This document shows positions 35,192 through 45,942 of a DNA stretch of 64,000 nucleotides, piece after piece. Within the stretch, counting starts at the first letter, position 1. Every line of letters begins with the position of its first letter. This DNA is from Vandiemenella viatica. Lineage: Eukaryota > Arthropoda > Insecta > Orthoptera > Morabidae. Where the stretch lies: assembly GCA_031002005.1 (NCBI GenBank), contig JARYHS010008074.1, forward strand, positions 177,406,494 through 177,470,493, read 5' to 3'. The position numbers were made by a program, and so were the translations under genes. The notes beneath the pieces were generated by a model, which was not told the origin of the DNA, searched no databases, and saw only the letters and a list, made by a program, of their open reading frames with translations.

Positions 35192-35810
35192 CTTGACAAT
35201 TAAACAAAATTGATAAACGAGATATCATTTAAAAGATTGAGGTCTTCGTAATGTCTTCGGTTCCGTTACCACATTTTAAGAAAGAAATATAAAAAAAATT
35301 TCAATCTTAGAGCGCAAAAACATTAATATTTTTACAACGCATTTGTCTGTCACCGGCTATTTATTTCCCTTGATACCTAACCGAAATCAATAAATAAGGT
35401 ATCGATTTAAATATTAAATTATCAGCTATCGTCACATCATATTTTAAGAAAAAACTTTCTCCAAATGCAACCCTTAAGGGACTAAAATATCATCACTTCT
35501 AAAAAAAAATATTTTTTTATCTCGCTTGACAACTAACCGAAATCGATAAATGAGGTATCATTTTAAAGACTAAGGTGTCTGCTTTGGTCTCGCCATATTT
35601 TATAACAGGATTTTTTTTGGAATTCGACGCTTAAAGGGCAGAAGTATCAATATTATTTATAAAACGTGTTTTTTTTATATTACAAGCCATTTATCCTCTT
35701 AGACACCTAGCCGAAATCGATAAATGATATATCGTTTTAAAAATTAAGGTCTCCAGCTAGGTAAAAATCAAAAATTAAAAAGAATTTTTCGGAATTTGGT
35801 GCTTAAAGTG
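35192..35810 (+). repeat. Tandem array continuing after the palindrome
   Basis: About 3.5 further ~170-bp monomers in the same orientation as 19995-20855, with anchors near 35358, 35513 and 35690. They are more degraded than the left block. Confidence 0.8.
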
Positions 35811-36219
35811 GTAGCGCGTAGGAGACTGTTCAGATCCAAGTCCCTTAAGTCCCTAGATTGTAGCAGTGGGTATCACAGAGATGTCAATAAACTTTTTTTT
35901 TATTCGATAAATAGCTTTTCGGATATTCTTTTTTCTGTTATAGAAACACTGTAGTTTTGCTATACAATTCCAATGTAAACATTTTATTCGCACAGCAACA
36001 AATATTTCAGGGATGTTGATATGTTGTGTGCATTTTGTTCAGGTTGGTTTTATTCTGTTAAGGTCAGTGACAGTTTGTCATAAATACAAAGTGTTTTAAA
36101 TTTTCCTACCTGTTTCGTAACATGTTGCGAGTTACTGTTCTACTTTTCATTATATTACAAGCATTCAACCTCACTATTCATCCCATTTTATTTGCGAAAT
36201 TTTCGCACGGGTCGTCTAG
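35811..36219 (+). mobile_element. Putative non-autonomous Helitron 3' module
   Basis: Following the array is a conserved single-copy block from ggtagcgcgtaggagactg to a terminus with the near-palindrome GCGAAATTTTCGC and then ACGGGTCGTCTAG followed by T. A hairpin shortly before CTAG and a T after it are Helitron 3' features. The same block, reversed, lies at 54009-54490 next to the same array. Array plus block together resemble DINE/HINE-type elements, which carry tandem repeats inside. The 5' end was not found. Confidence 0.6.
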
Positions 36220-36692
36220 TCTATCTATAATTTTGTTATTATTTTTACGATTGTAATAACATCTTTTTCTGTTAATGTTGTTGGGTGGATTTTTTAAGGT
36301 GTGGGAACTCTAAATACTTTCTTGGGTTGTTATGCAAGTCTCCTTATTGCTTAGCATCAGAAATGCTAAAAATGATTTAAAATTTTTATCTGCGGCGGGT
36401 CTAGGAATTTTTCGAGCGGGGGCAAAAACTGTGGGAATGCCGCCCCTTGCAACATTATTTGGAGCCCCCATTTTTGCCGTCTGCCCCCAAGTATCGCCGC
36501 CTCGATTATCGGCAAAACACATTGTTGTCAACGCCCCCCCCCCCCCCCAGAGCTCCATCGTTCTTCCTTAGCCATTGGGCTAGGGAATTAATTTGTTGAA
36601 GTGTTTGCCTTTTTGGCATTGCCTTCATTTATTTGCTTTTACAGGGTTTTTTTTATTTTCCATACTTTTTAATATTATCATTTCGGTTGGGC

Positions 36693-36696
<4 letters not shown>

Positions 36697-36726
<30 letters not shown>
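36697..36726 (-). repeat. Poly(A) tail of the minus-strand ORF1 element
   Basis: 30 T on the plus strand lie directly after the end of the minus-strand ORF1, 24 nt past its stop region. It marks the 3' end of a retrotransposed copy. Confidence 0.85.
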
Positions 36727-36749
36727 CCTGTCATGATGTGTTTTGCCGG

Positions 36750-38510
36750 CTATCGTGCTGACATTGCTGCCGCAACTGCTTGCGCAGTCGCTTCAGCTAC
36801 AATTTGTGGCAGTTTAGTGATGGCGTCTGCCATCGATTTCATCAGACTTTGCAGGTCAGCGGTTGTGTCCGGCTTGGAGGGAGGGCACTTGCTGCCCCGT
36901 CCTCTCGTCTTGGTGACTGCCGTCTGTCTGCGTGCTGTTGGCGGGGCCTTCTTACGTGGCCTTTTGTCCCTCTTGTGTGGTGGCGCTGTTGTCTTTCTGT
37001 CGCGTGCAGTGTCAGCTTCTGGGTCTGCAGTGGCAACGGGTGCCCTTTTCTGTTTCGGCGTCTTGCGGAGATTCTTCCTAGCGATGCACCCACTGTATGA
37101 AGCTGCGTGGGTTCCGCCACAGTTGCAGCAAGTGGGTTCTGCATCGCGGGGAACGGGGCAATCAGAAAGTCCATGATTGCCTCCGCACCTTACGCAGCGC
37201 TCGTCCTCCATGCAGTCGCGGGCCAGGTGCCCGCCAAACCGTTGGCATCTGAAGCACTAGGCGAGCGCTAGTGGAGGCCTCCTCTTCACTTCGACGCGGA
37301 CTCTGTGCCCAAGTAGTTGCTGAGGCCTCTTCTCCCACCTCAGTGGCCTGTCCGGCTGGATAGCGTAGAGTGGGAGGCGTTCCTCCGTTGCTGGGCGTCT
37401 CATTTGGTATAGGTTTTTGACGGTAATGCCGTCATTTGCTAGCACCTTAGTGATTTCATTCTCCTCAGTTTCCACAGGCAGCCCACGGGTTACCAGCCTG
37501 TTTGGACGTCTTGGAGTCTGGAAGGAGTGGCGGATTCCATTTCCCTCCAGGAATTTCTGCAATGTTTGTAACTGGTCCGGGTGCTGCGGCAGGAAGCGGA
37601 GTCCTCCTTGCACTGGGAAACTCAGTATGTGTGTGGCTGTTTCCGCCCAGTAGGCTGCCACCAGCTCCATGAAGTTGCCTTCATATATGGCGGTGACAGG
37701 CAGCACTGGGCCTTGCTCCGTGGTCTGCTCGGCCTCTGCGTCGGGCTGAACGTCTTGTTCCATTGCTTCCTCGGTGCTTGCTGGTTTCTCGTCTCCGCCG
37801 TTGGTAGTTTCACCATGGTTTGTTGGGTGCTGGTCTGCGTCGTCAGTGATGTAGGTCCATTCCCGGCACTGAAGTGGTGATAGCGTGGTAGGTTTTGGCT
37901 GGAAAGGCATGGTGAGGAACCTTCTTCTCTGGAAGTTGATGTGGTTGTCCATGGAGAAGTCTGGATGCAGAACCGTCAGAAGTACGAGCGCTTCTGGCCA
38001 AGTCTTGCACTTTGGGCGCGCCATTTTGTTGGTGAGATGGCTGTACTTCCGGTCGGACAGGCACTGGCGAAAGGTATCAAAGTCGTATGTTGGCAACTGC
38101 CAACTGAAGTTATGGTCGTCCAGGTGGATGTTTATGTAGAAGAACCATTCGTCAGGGCTTGCTGTTGACAGCCGGTACCTCCACGCAGATAGAAAGTCGT
38201 CGGTATTTAAGTCCGCAAGTTTTCCATTGTATTTGGTTTCCTGCTCTCCACAGCGAATGCGGATCCAGTCCACAGAAAAGGTGATTGATTTCGGGAAATC
38301 AGTCGTGACGAATTCGTGCGCGGACCCGGCCGTAGGTGGTGCCGTGTGATCCAGCTGCTCCGGCAGTGAGCACTGGTGGTGCGCCCCTGCACCGGAGTCT
38401 TGCCCGCTGTCTACCCCACTCTTGGTAGCGGAGACAGCAGACGACCGTCTGACACCGCTGCGCGGCGCTGAATGAGCTGCTACTGCGGGAGCGCCGACTG
38501 TCAGCCAAAC
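36750..38510 (-). pseudogene. Non-LTR ORF1 (Gag-like, PRE_C2HC/zinc-knuckle type), one amber stop
   Basis: The frame is open from about 38510 to 36750 except for one TAG at 37259-37257, just before CFRCQRFGGHLARDC. It shows an N-terminal domain (VDWIRIRCGEQETKYNG), a PRE_C2HC-like region (RGLPVETEENEITKVLANDG) and three zinc knuckles (CFRCQ---GHLARDC, CVRCGGNHGLSDC, CCNCGGTHAASYSGC), then a basic tail and a helical end (MKSMADAITKLPQIVAEATA). This is the nucleic-acid-binding ORF1 of Jockey-type elements. The expected ORF2 is absent, and a poly(A) follows at once. No ATG was found at the 5' end of the frame. The composition is GC-rich, unlike the surroundings, suggesting recent arrival. Confidence 0.85.
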
Positions 38511-38781
38511 ATATTATTGTCGCCGCCCCAATTGTTGGCCAAATTCACTCATTGTGCACCCAGTGTACTAGTAGAGTTAAAAAAAAAAAGTTCCGCGGTT
38601 TAAATCGCCGCCCTTCAAACATGATTTTGCCTCCCCCTTCAAGTTGGCACACCCCGGTTTACACCCCCCCCCCCCAGATCCGGTACTGGTTTTTATTAAA
38701 CGTTTAATCTGGTCGATAAGAAGACAAATGTTCTATGAGGGGGTCGACGTGATAAAAAGTTTGGGGACCCCTGAGCTACAC

Positions 38782-39000
38782 CATGGTGAAAAGAAATATA
38801 CACACGCAACCATGGAGCAAAGATTTCTTTCCTCCATGCACACAACATGAAATCAAAGAACAATGTGGAGGTAACACAAACTAAAATTGCAATACTTTTT
38901 CACTATTATTTTATTTTTTTAACGTTTGGTAGTTCAGTATGCAGTCAGAACCTTTTAGAATGATTACAATCTATTTCTTCTTGCTTTATTATAAAACTTC
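38782..39000. other. Unassigned flank of the 23.4-kb hAT interval
   Basis: Sequence that would have joined the Cyclin C upstream region before the hAT insertion; no motif was recognised. Confidence 0.4.
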
Positions 39001-39286
39001 AGTCTCTTTTATACATAAATTCCCTTTGGTTTTAGAAAGATAAGAATTACACATTCGGTCTAATGTCCTCTGTTCCCACTAGCATCGTGGGGCGAAAAGG
39101 TACCGTGTATCCCAGTCCATGGATTCAGAGTCAATATTGGTAACATGTTTTCTCTTCCTCCTGGGGCATCGCAGAATCAAGTGACTGGTGTAATTATCCA
39201 CAGTTTGGTGTGTCAGTTGCCCCCGAATGGGTTCTCACTGTACCTTGGTTAAACTGGATCGTTGCATATCCTCTTCCTTCTTTACT
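39000..39286 (-). pseudogene. Non-LTR RNase H/C-terminal relic
   Basis: Minus-strand frames give RGYATIQFNQGTVRTHSGAT, TPNCG, an H-LILRCP-like segment and PWTGIHGTF in shifted frames. The order resembles the zinc-knuckle tail of some non-LTR elements. Badly frameshifted. Confidence 0.4.
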
Positions 39287-39466
39287 TAAAATTTTGCCAA
39301 ATGTGGCATTAAAACCATTTTCCGACCACCGGCCAAAATTAGGAATGTACTGCGGTCACCCAAGGACGAAATAGCAATACGAACACCTGGCATATATCTC
39401 ATTCCTTGCGAATGCGGGAAGGCTTACATCGGACAAACAACACGATGTATTAACCAAAGGTGCGCC
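39287..39466 (+). pseudogene. Penelope-like element, GIY-YIG endonuclease domain, 5' part
   Basis: The frame reads KCGIKTIFRPPAKIRNVLRS, then PGIYLIPCECGKAYIGQTTR and CINQRCA. GIY---C-CGK-YIGQT is the GIY-YIG nuclease signature with the CxC knuckle seen in Penelope-like retroelements; this domain sits C-terminal to their reverse transcriptase. The RT is missing. The frame is cut by the hAT element at 39467 and resumes in frame at 44808. Confidence 0.8.
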
Positions 39467-39804
39467 CAGAGGCGGCCCTAGAAAGTTTTTCAGGTGGTGC
39501 GAGATCTCATTGCGGCGCCCCAAATATGTAATCGCTTATTCGTGTTTAAGGTGTCTTAAAGACAGATTAAAGAAAACATTCATTTTTTACATCCTACTAA
39601 AATTAGAAATGTAAAAATTTGTTTTCTTTAATATTTGTTACTGTTTCACGTATGAATTCCAATAGAGAAAAAGCCGAGGCCAAAAAACAGTCCTTATACA
39701 TTAATAACAACTCAAACTTCAGAAATATTAGCGTATAGGATAGCAATGGTAAGAATGAGAAACAACAACAGCGAAAAAGAATATATGTTTTAAAAGCTTA
39801 AATT

Positions 39805-40935
39805 ACGCTACTATAGCTACTGCAGGTTCACAAGTAGATGCAATTTTTCTAGATTTCCAGAAAGCCTTTGACTCTGTGCCACACAACCGCCTTTTAGCGA
39901 AGCTTCGAGCGTACGGTATATCGGATCAGCTTTGTGAATGGATAAAGGATTTTCTAACTGGTCGGTCGCAGTATGTTGTCGTTGAAGGAGAAAGTTCTTC
40001 TAATCTAGATGTTACATCGGGTGTACCTCAAGGAAGTGTAATTGGACCACTTCTTTTCTTAATTTTTATAAACGATCTCGGAGACAAATTGAAAAGCCTT
40101 TTTAGATTGTTTGCAGATGATGCGGTTATTTATAGCGAAGTAAGAAATTTGGCCGATTGCTTAGAAATTCAGCGCGATCTGGTTGTTATTTTGGCTTGGT
40201 GCGCTGAATGGCAACTTACTCTAAATTGTAAAAAGTGCAAGACTATGAGCATAACTAATAAAAGAATCCAATTGTTCAGAAATACGAGTTAAACAATACA
40301 GTTATTGATATGGTCGATTCTATGAAATATTTGGGAGTAACAGTACAAAGGAATATGAAATGGGACATACACATTAATTCGTTAGTAGGTAGAGCAAATT
40401 CTAGGCTGCGATTCATAGGTCGAATCTTGAAAAATTGTAATGAACAAACAAAGGAGATAGCGTACAAATCTCTTGTGCGTCCACATTTGGACTATTGTTG
40501 TGCCATTTGGGATCCGTTTCGTAAGGGGTTGATCGAAAGTATTGAGAAAGTACAGAGAAGAGCCGTTCGATTCGTGACCGCTTGCTACAGTCCTTATGAA
40601 AGCGTCACAGAACTGATTAGTAGACTAGGTTGGGAGTCTCTGGTAGATAGACGACACACGTTTCGTTTAAACTTATTGGAAAACATGCGTACTCCCACTT
40701 TCACTTTTGAGTGTAGTGAAATACTTCTTCCACCAACCTATTTGAGTCGGAAGGACAGGAAAGATAAAATTAGAGAAATAAGGTGCCGGACTGATTCTTA
40801 TATGAATTCTTTTTTCCCTCGTACCATTAGGGATTGGAATGCACAGCAAAGAGATTAGCTTTGGTGCTGAGCACCCTCTGCCACCCACAATTTTGTGAAT
40901 TGCAGAGTATATATGTAGATGTAGATGTAGATCAC
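39805..40935 (+). pseudogene. 5'-truncated non-LTR retrotransposon (CR1/Jockey-group RT)
   Basis: The frame reads AIFLDFQKAFDSVPHNRLLA, SGVPQGSVIGPLLFLIFIND, then LFRLFADDAVIYSE (catalytic FADD), and after one frameshift near 40290 DSMKYLGVTVQRNMKWDIHI, LVRPHLDYCCAIWDPF, RRAVRFVTACYSPYESVTEL and RKDKIREIRCRTDSY, with a stop at 40856-40858. The 3' end carries GTAGAT repeats (40910-40932). The RT thumb and active site are nearly intact, so the copy is young compared with those at 1569-5210. The endonuclease and ORF1 are absent. Confidence 0.88.
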
Positions 40936-41009
40936 GTGTACGTCAGATTTATATAGGTTTTAAGAAAAATGTTTAAAACAAAAAAAAATAGGAAATAAAA
41001 TCATAATTA

Positions 41010-41260
41010 AAAGGCCTAGATTTCCAACGTCCTCGTTTTTTCCCTATGGCAATATCATTTTCTATAGATAAAATTGCAAGATCTGAAAGTCTGTCGATAG
41101 TCCGAGTTTATCGTGAATAAGTTTTAATAAATTTTAATTTACTGAAACTTCGGTCTCTTTTAGCGATAGTTACAGGTGTCGTTAACAAAATTCGAAGTGC
41201 TGTCCACACATTCTGAAATATATTGTAAAAAATCGAAAATAAAGCGTAAGTGCGATGCTG
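41010..41260 (-). pseudogene. hAT transposase C-terminal dimerisation domain
   Basis: Minus strand reads FQNVWTALRILLTTPVTIAK then RDRSFSKLKFIKTYSR, a stop, and TRTIDRLSDLAILSIENDIA. This matches the (A/S)ERSFSKLK-IK-YLRS-M---RL--LA-LSIE block of hAT transposases. It is the C-terminal end of the enzyme belonging to 39467-44807. Confidence 0.85.
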
Positions 41261-41339
41261 AGGGAGTTAGGTTTGAAGACCTGAAACACCGATGGCGTTG
41301 CTCTAGACAGAAGCTAATTGAAAAATTCACGACTGACTT

Positions 41340-41505
41340 GTTTCGGAATGACACAAAACAAATATTACTACCACCAACATTCATATCTAGTAATGACAGT
41401 GAAAATAAGAGAAATCAGGGCCAGAACAGATTTATTTGTGTACTCATTTTTCCACGAGCGATTAGGGAATGGAATAGAAAGGATTTACCAGGTGAGTAAA
41501 CTTAA
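41340..41505 (+). pseudogene. Non-LTR 3' coding relic
   Basis: KQILLPPTFISSNDSEN and FPRAIREWNRKDLP correspond to EILLPPTYLSRKDR and FPRTIRDWN in the copy at 39805-40935, but are divergent. Confidence 0.55.
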
Positions 41506-41539
41506 AATCTGACAGGAGTAGTTCTCGATAAATCATTTC

Positions 41540-41660
41540 CGCCATCCTGCTCTGGATTTTCCATGGTTTTCCCAGATCGCTCCGGGCGAGTGACGGGATG
41601 GTTCCTAAAAATAGCCCATGGGCACGTGTATCCATTCCTATGTTCAAATGGTTACACATT
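41540..41660 (+). repeat. SINE body fragment
   Basis: ggattttccatggttttccc, gacgggatggttcct and agcccatgggcacg are degraded family words. Confidence 0.6.
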
Positions 41661-42204
41661 AGGATTGGTGGAATGCATCCTCCACCACCCACTTTTATTG
41701 ACTCGAGGAGTAATAGTAACAGTAATATCCTGTTAACCATTTTGTTTCGAAAGATGAACTTTTGTCGGTTTTGCCGATTCAAGACCCAATAGTTTCAGTT
41801 AGAAAGTTCCTCAGTCAATTCACAACTCGATATATTACATTTTTCTCCATTCGTTAAACTCATTTCTAAATCTGCACAGGATTATTTCAATTATTACAAT
41901 TCAGGAATTGTTTTGATAATGTGTAAGAACAACACTGCATCATTAACTTTAGATAGTTGTAAAAATTGAGTGACTTAGCCTTCTTAATTGTACCGATCAA
42001 ATGCTAAAACACGTTCAATGTAAACAATTCTTCGGGATCTGTTTCCATCTCATCTTCCTTTGGTATCTGACTGATTTAATTAAAGGTAAGTCCCACTCTG
42101 AAAAGTAATTTCTCTAGGTGTTATCAGAGCAGACGAATAACACCGGTACTCTCTCTCAAATTCCGAGATTTTTCACAGAAATTGTAAAGCGTTTACCGAG
42201 CGGG

Positions 42205-42455
42205 GCGGTGTAACGGTTAGCGTTCTCGCCTCGCATTCGGGAGGACGGCGGTTCGAATCCCCGTCCGGGCATCCAGATTTGGGTTTTCCATGGTTTCCCC
42301 AAATCACTCCAGGCAAATGCCGGGATGCTTCCTTCAAAAGGCCATGGCCGAATTCCTTCCCATTCCTTGCCCCCATCCTTGCCACCCATCCTTTCCCGTC
42401 TCTAAAGACCTCGATGTTAAAAAGAGACGTAAAGCAGTTACAAAAAAAAAAAAAA
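42205..42455 (+). repeat. Full-length tRNA-derived SINE with poly(A)
   Basis: The head starts taacggttagcgttctcgcc and contains the B box GGTTCGAATCC (42250-42260). The body has ggttttccatggtttcccca and gccatggccgaattccttcc. The tail ends in gagacgtaaagcag and 13 A. It is the best preserved of at least eight copies or fragments in the window and gives the family consensus. Pol III transcription is inferred from the B box. Confidence 0.9.
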
Positions 42456-42559
42456 TGTAAAGCGTTTCATGAATCTCCTTTCATCCTGGATAGCCTTGCT
42501 TACAATAATACTTCAATCAATACCGAATCACCATTGTAATTATAAACTCAAATTTCTCC

Positions 42560-44060
42560 ATGATCTGGCTCTGGTACAAGGCGTCTGTTGCTGCAAGTGA
42601 ATAATTCATTTCCGAAAGGGCGTCACGAATTGAAGAATAGTGATAAACTGATAATGGTCAGCAGCAAGGCAAGAAACTCTATTCTCCTAATGAATTTCGC
42701 TTTTTTTGGCAATAGTCCTTCTAAGTTCTTGCATACCACTTCCAATAGCTTAGTTGACTGAAAAAATAGAACAAATATTCTTTAAAGAAATCCGGACACA
42801 GAAACCGATCTAATTGATGTTTTGGCAGTACCTGCTATTACCAAATTTAACGACAGCTAAATTGATTAAAAAAAAATGCTTCAGACGATATTGGTTAAGA
42901 ATTCTGCTTTGGACACCTTTGTTTTCTCCTATCATATTGGATCAATTGTCGTATCTTTGGCCTCCAAAATCGTTCATATCCAAATCGTATCATTAATATA
43001 CAGGCCAGTGAGTAGAGCTCCCAGGTCCCAAATAGTCACTTACATGCTTAAAAGCAACGAAACACTCACGTCATCATTAGTGTCAACAAAAGCAGTTAAA
43101 GATAATTGTTCGACGTGACTGACAACAGGAGTTCAATTCAGTATGATGGAAAAGTATTTAGATGACTTAACCATAGTCAAAATTTTATTAAGAACTTCAA
43201 TCGTTTTAAATAGACTACATTTTCCAAAATAATAGACATTAGTCTCCTTATTTGCAACACGGCGGAGATACTCCATCATCACAGTGTCATATTTTCCTAG
43301 CAGTTTAAATATATCTTGTTAGTTGCAATTATTAGAAGTATTTAGTGTTTCAGATAAAAAGCTTCCCCTGAACAACAATTACTGCATGTTAAAAAGACTA
43401 TTTTGTACATCATTCATTCGAGGATAGAAACCTACCGTGATTATTGGTCTTCAGTCTGCATTTACAAATGCTTGTCTATTATACTGAGGTTCTTCAGTGT
43501 AATCAACGCTTCTCTCCAACTCAGCATGGTGTACTGGCGATGTGAGGAAGTTTCGTGAGTTTTTAGATGTTCTGATAAGTAGCTCCAGTCATCAAATTTT
43601 TCTTTTCCCGAATAAGAATAAACAAGAATAAAAGCAATATACTTTAACTGCAGATTTAGAGTAATCAAGCCATCTTCTTTTATAAGTTTCTCCATTTGAT
43701 AATACTCTGAAAATGCGTTTTTAAGAAATGATGTCTATGATTTTTTTCTTGGATTTTTTGTTGCTCGAATAATTATTCCATCTCTGATTGCAGGGTCAAT
43801 AAGCAACATCTTCAAATATCATCATAATTTGCGACGGTTTATATCTCGTATACCCATTTTGAAGTGCAGACAACATTGCGGCCATAACAAAATCTTCTTG
43901 TACATGCTGCTATTTATCATTATGAGCCTCGTCTGAAGAATTTCTATAAAATAAGTTTTCTTCCATCACGTGTTGAAGTAGTTCTGATGACGACGATTTA
44001 GATGACATCTCTACGAAATTTTTCAAACAATTTTGAAACCTCCTCAATTTTACCTTGGTT
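42560..44060 (-). pseudogene. hAT transposase N-terminal and central remains
   Basis: A frame at 43695-43462 carries EKFDDWSYLSEHLKTHETSS followed by HRQYTMLSWREALITLKN and IDKHL. The pattern F-DW-HLS--LK-HE-S--H is the TTF-type zinc-finger region at the start of ZMYM-like hAT transposases. Upstream minus-strand frames near 44060-43800 are short and broken. Inactive; belongs to 39467-44807. Confidence 0.75.
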
Positions 44061-44807
44061 TAATCTTTTCTTTTAGGAAAAAATGTAGCGACACGTCTTG
44101 TCTGTAAAAGATAAATTACATTTTGCAAATATCTACGCTACAAACGTTAACTGCAATCACCTAAGGTCTAACATTGTAGAAATAGATAACTAGGTTGATT
44201 CTCGCCTCATGCACATGCAACTCAGGCAAATGACTGTGCCCGATCTAGAGGCGGACAAACCGGGGCGCTTACCCCGGGCGGCAAAATCAAGTTTAAAGGG
44301 ACGTTAAGTGACAAATTCGTAAGCGGTGACCTGCTTTCTTAGCTCTTCTGCCCTGAGCGCCAACCTTCAGGGGGTGGCCAAATCAAATAATAGCTTTAAA
44401 CTGCGGCAGGCGGCAAATTCATAATTTCATATTTGACGCGCCGACAGTCGCAGGTCTTTAACCCTTCTCGGAAAATTTGTAGATCCACTGCAAGATTACA
44501 GCCGAAAAGGCAGGAAAGAGGTGCGGGAGGCGCGGCGTGACACCGGAGAGTGCTAATTATGGGACGATTTATTGTTTTCTGGGTTGGAGTAACTCGAGCT
44601 GACTCGGACTATATATTAAACGGAAGCTCTTACGTTTATAAATTCTTCTTGATGATTAATTTATTTTAAATGTGAACAGCAAACTGGATTATAAAAGAAT
44701 TTATTTTCATTTTTTGCGCAGACGATCTCTTGCTGCAGTTTCGGCGCCCCCCATATGACGGCGCCCGGTGCGATCGCACCGCTCGCACCGCCCTAGGGCC
44801 GCCCCTG

Positions 44808-45060
44808 GGTGCGCCAAACATGCGCGCAATGTCCGCCTGTGCCAGATCGACAAGTCAGTGGTTGCTGAGCACAGTAACGACACGGGACATCGCTTTAATA
44901 TCGAAGCAACAAGAATTCTTGCACGTACGAGAGGTTATTAGGAGAGTATTTTCTCGGAAGCTATCGAAATTCGTATCTCGAAGGACCTCGTTAAAAGAGA
45001 TACTGGATTTCAGTTAAGTAAGGCCTGGAGTCCAGCAATCCAGAAAATGAGAGTGCAGCA
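44808..45060 (+). pseudogene. Penelope-like GIY-YIG domain, 3' part
   Basis: Continues the frame of 39287-39466 after one copy of the duplicated GGTGCGCC: KHARNVRLCQIDKSVVAEHS, then NDTGHRFNIEATRILAR, one TAG, and ISKDLVKRDTGFQLSKAWSP. AEH---TGH--F is the conserved C-terminal GIY-YIG block. One stop codon shows decay. Confidence 0.8.
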
Positions 45061-45715
45061 GGACTACTGGGAAATACGCACCTCTCTTGCGTGTCAGCAA
45101 TTAGCGGTACCTGCCAGCAGCTAATGGCTTCTGCCAACAGGAAAGCTTCCCGCTAGTGGTCAACGTTTCCCGTCACTATAGTTCGCCTCACGAACGATGG
45201 CGGGTCACGCAGAGAGAGAGAAACAGGACTGACGTAGAATATCCGATGCTGCCCCGTTTAACTATTAGCAGTACAGTTCTAAGACTAGTATCACACGCTT
45301 TAGCAGTTCTCTCTTGAGCTTTGGCAACGTCGCAGATTGGCCCCCTCGCGTCTGCTTCGGGCTTAAAATGCTTATATACTTTAAAAACTTGGTTTTTGCT
45401 TTGACTATGCAGAACCTTACGCTTATGCTGCTCATCTTCCATTATTTAGAATAGGAATTATTGCAATGCTCACTGATTTACAACCGTCTACATCAAAAAA
45501 AGAGCACATTCGACACTCGTGTCACCACGGCAGGCTCTGGATTGTTACTGAATCCGATTGGCTGCTGGCATAGTGGTGACGTACATGCGCAGAGCCTCGC
45601 TAAATTGGGCCCCCATCGTTCGTGACGCGCACTATAGCCATTGGCCGACCGGAAAAAGGATGACATAACGCGGACTTCACGTGATATATAAGTGGCTCAA
45701 TAACCTACCGGCAGC
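45061..45715. other. 3' flank of the Penelope-like element; promoter-like stretch at 45540-45700
   Basis: No coding motif. Before the Jockey element the sequence holds gtgacgtacatgcgcag, tagccattggcc and gatatataagtgg in an order that resembles a promoter (CRE-like, CCAAT-like and TATA-like words). This could be Penelope non-coding sequence instead. Confidence 0.35.
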
Positions 45716-45942
45716 GGAGTCAGAGTTGGCATCAGCTGAGTCAAGATGTGCGATAAGGAAAGTGTTCGCCGCACAGTCGCGCCAGGCGGGTCGAGTGCCC
45801 CAGCGCACTCGACTTAGCCGGCGGCAGCAGCGGTAACGTTGACGACCCGGCTAACGGAAACGGATTTGAATAGAACGGCTCCTCAAGATGGTACGACGAC
45901 CCGGCAATCGAACTCGGATTCGATTATGGATACAACTGAGTC

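Larger units (their letters stand above)
36390..38688. mobile_element. Possible hAT MITE carrying the ORF1 insertion
   Basis: The left end CTGCGGCGGGTCTAGGA and reversed right end CAGTACCGGATCTGGGG are weak inverted repeats. Flanks ATTTTTAT (36382-36389) and GTTTTTAT (38689-38696) match in 7 of 8 positions. C- and G-runs near both ends resemble the MITE at 2795-3038. The inner part is occupied by a retrotransposon copy. Confidence 0.4.
15353..38773 (+). mobile_element. hAT transposon interval of 23.4 kb with nested insertions
   Basis: The left end CAGGGGTCCCCAAAGTGGTC and the reversed right end CAGGGGTCCCCAAACTTTTT share a perfect 14-bp inverted terminus typical of hAT elements. A perfect 8-bp duplication AGCTACAC flanks them at 15345-15352 and 38774-38781. 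A decayed hAT transposase lies in the matching orientation at 16544-17942. The original element was presumably a few kb. The rest is later insertion: a SINE, a 1.3-kb inverted-repeat element, tandem arrays, the 14.3-kb palindrome and a non-LTR copy. It entered about 200 bp upstream of the duplicated Cyclin C first exon. Confidence 0.85.
39467..44807 (-). mobile_element. hAT transposon, 5.34 kb, inserted in the Penelope-like ORF
   Basis: The ends are CAGAGGCGGCCCTAG and, reversed, CAGGGGCGGCCCTAG (14 of 15), followed by similar GGTGCGAG and GGCGCC words. GGTGCGCC is perfectly duplicated at 39459-39466 and 44808-44815. Remains of a minus-strand transposase lie at 44060-42560 and 41260-41010. 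The element later received a CR1/Jockey-group copy (39805-40935) and SINEs (41540, 42205). Confidence 0.9.

Noticed and set aside
36733..37176. Long plus-strand frames opposite the ORF1 region (also 37417-38168)
   Set aside because: These are antisense shadows of the GC-rich minus-strand Gag-like frame, which has clear zinc knuckles.
44247..44460. Possible extra MITE (gaggcggacaaaccggggcg...)
   Set aside because: Similar GC-rich words occur, but no matching inverted end or target duplication could be found.
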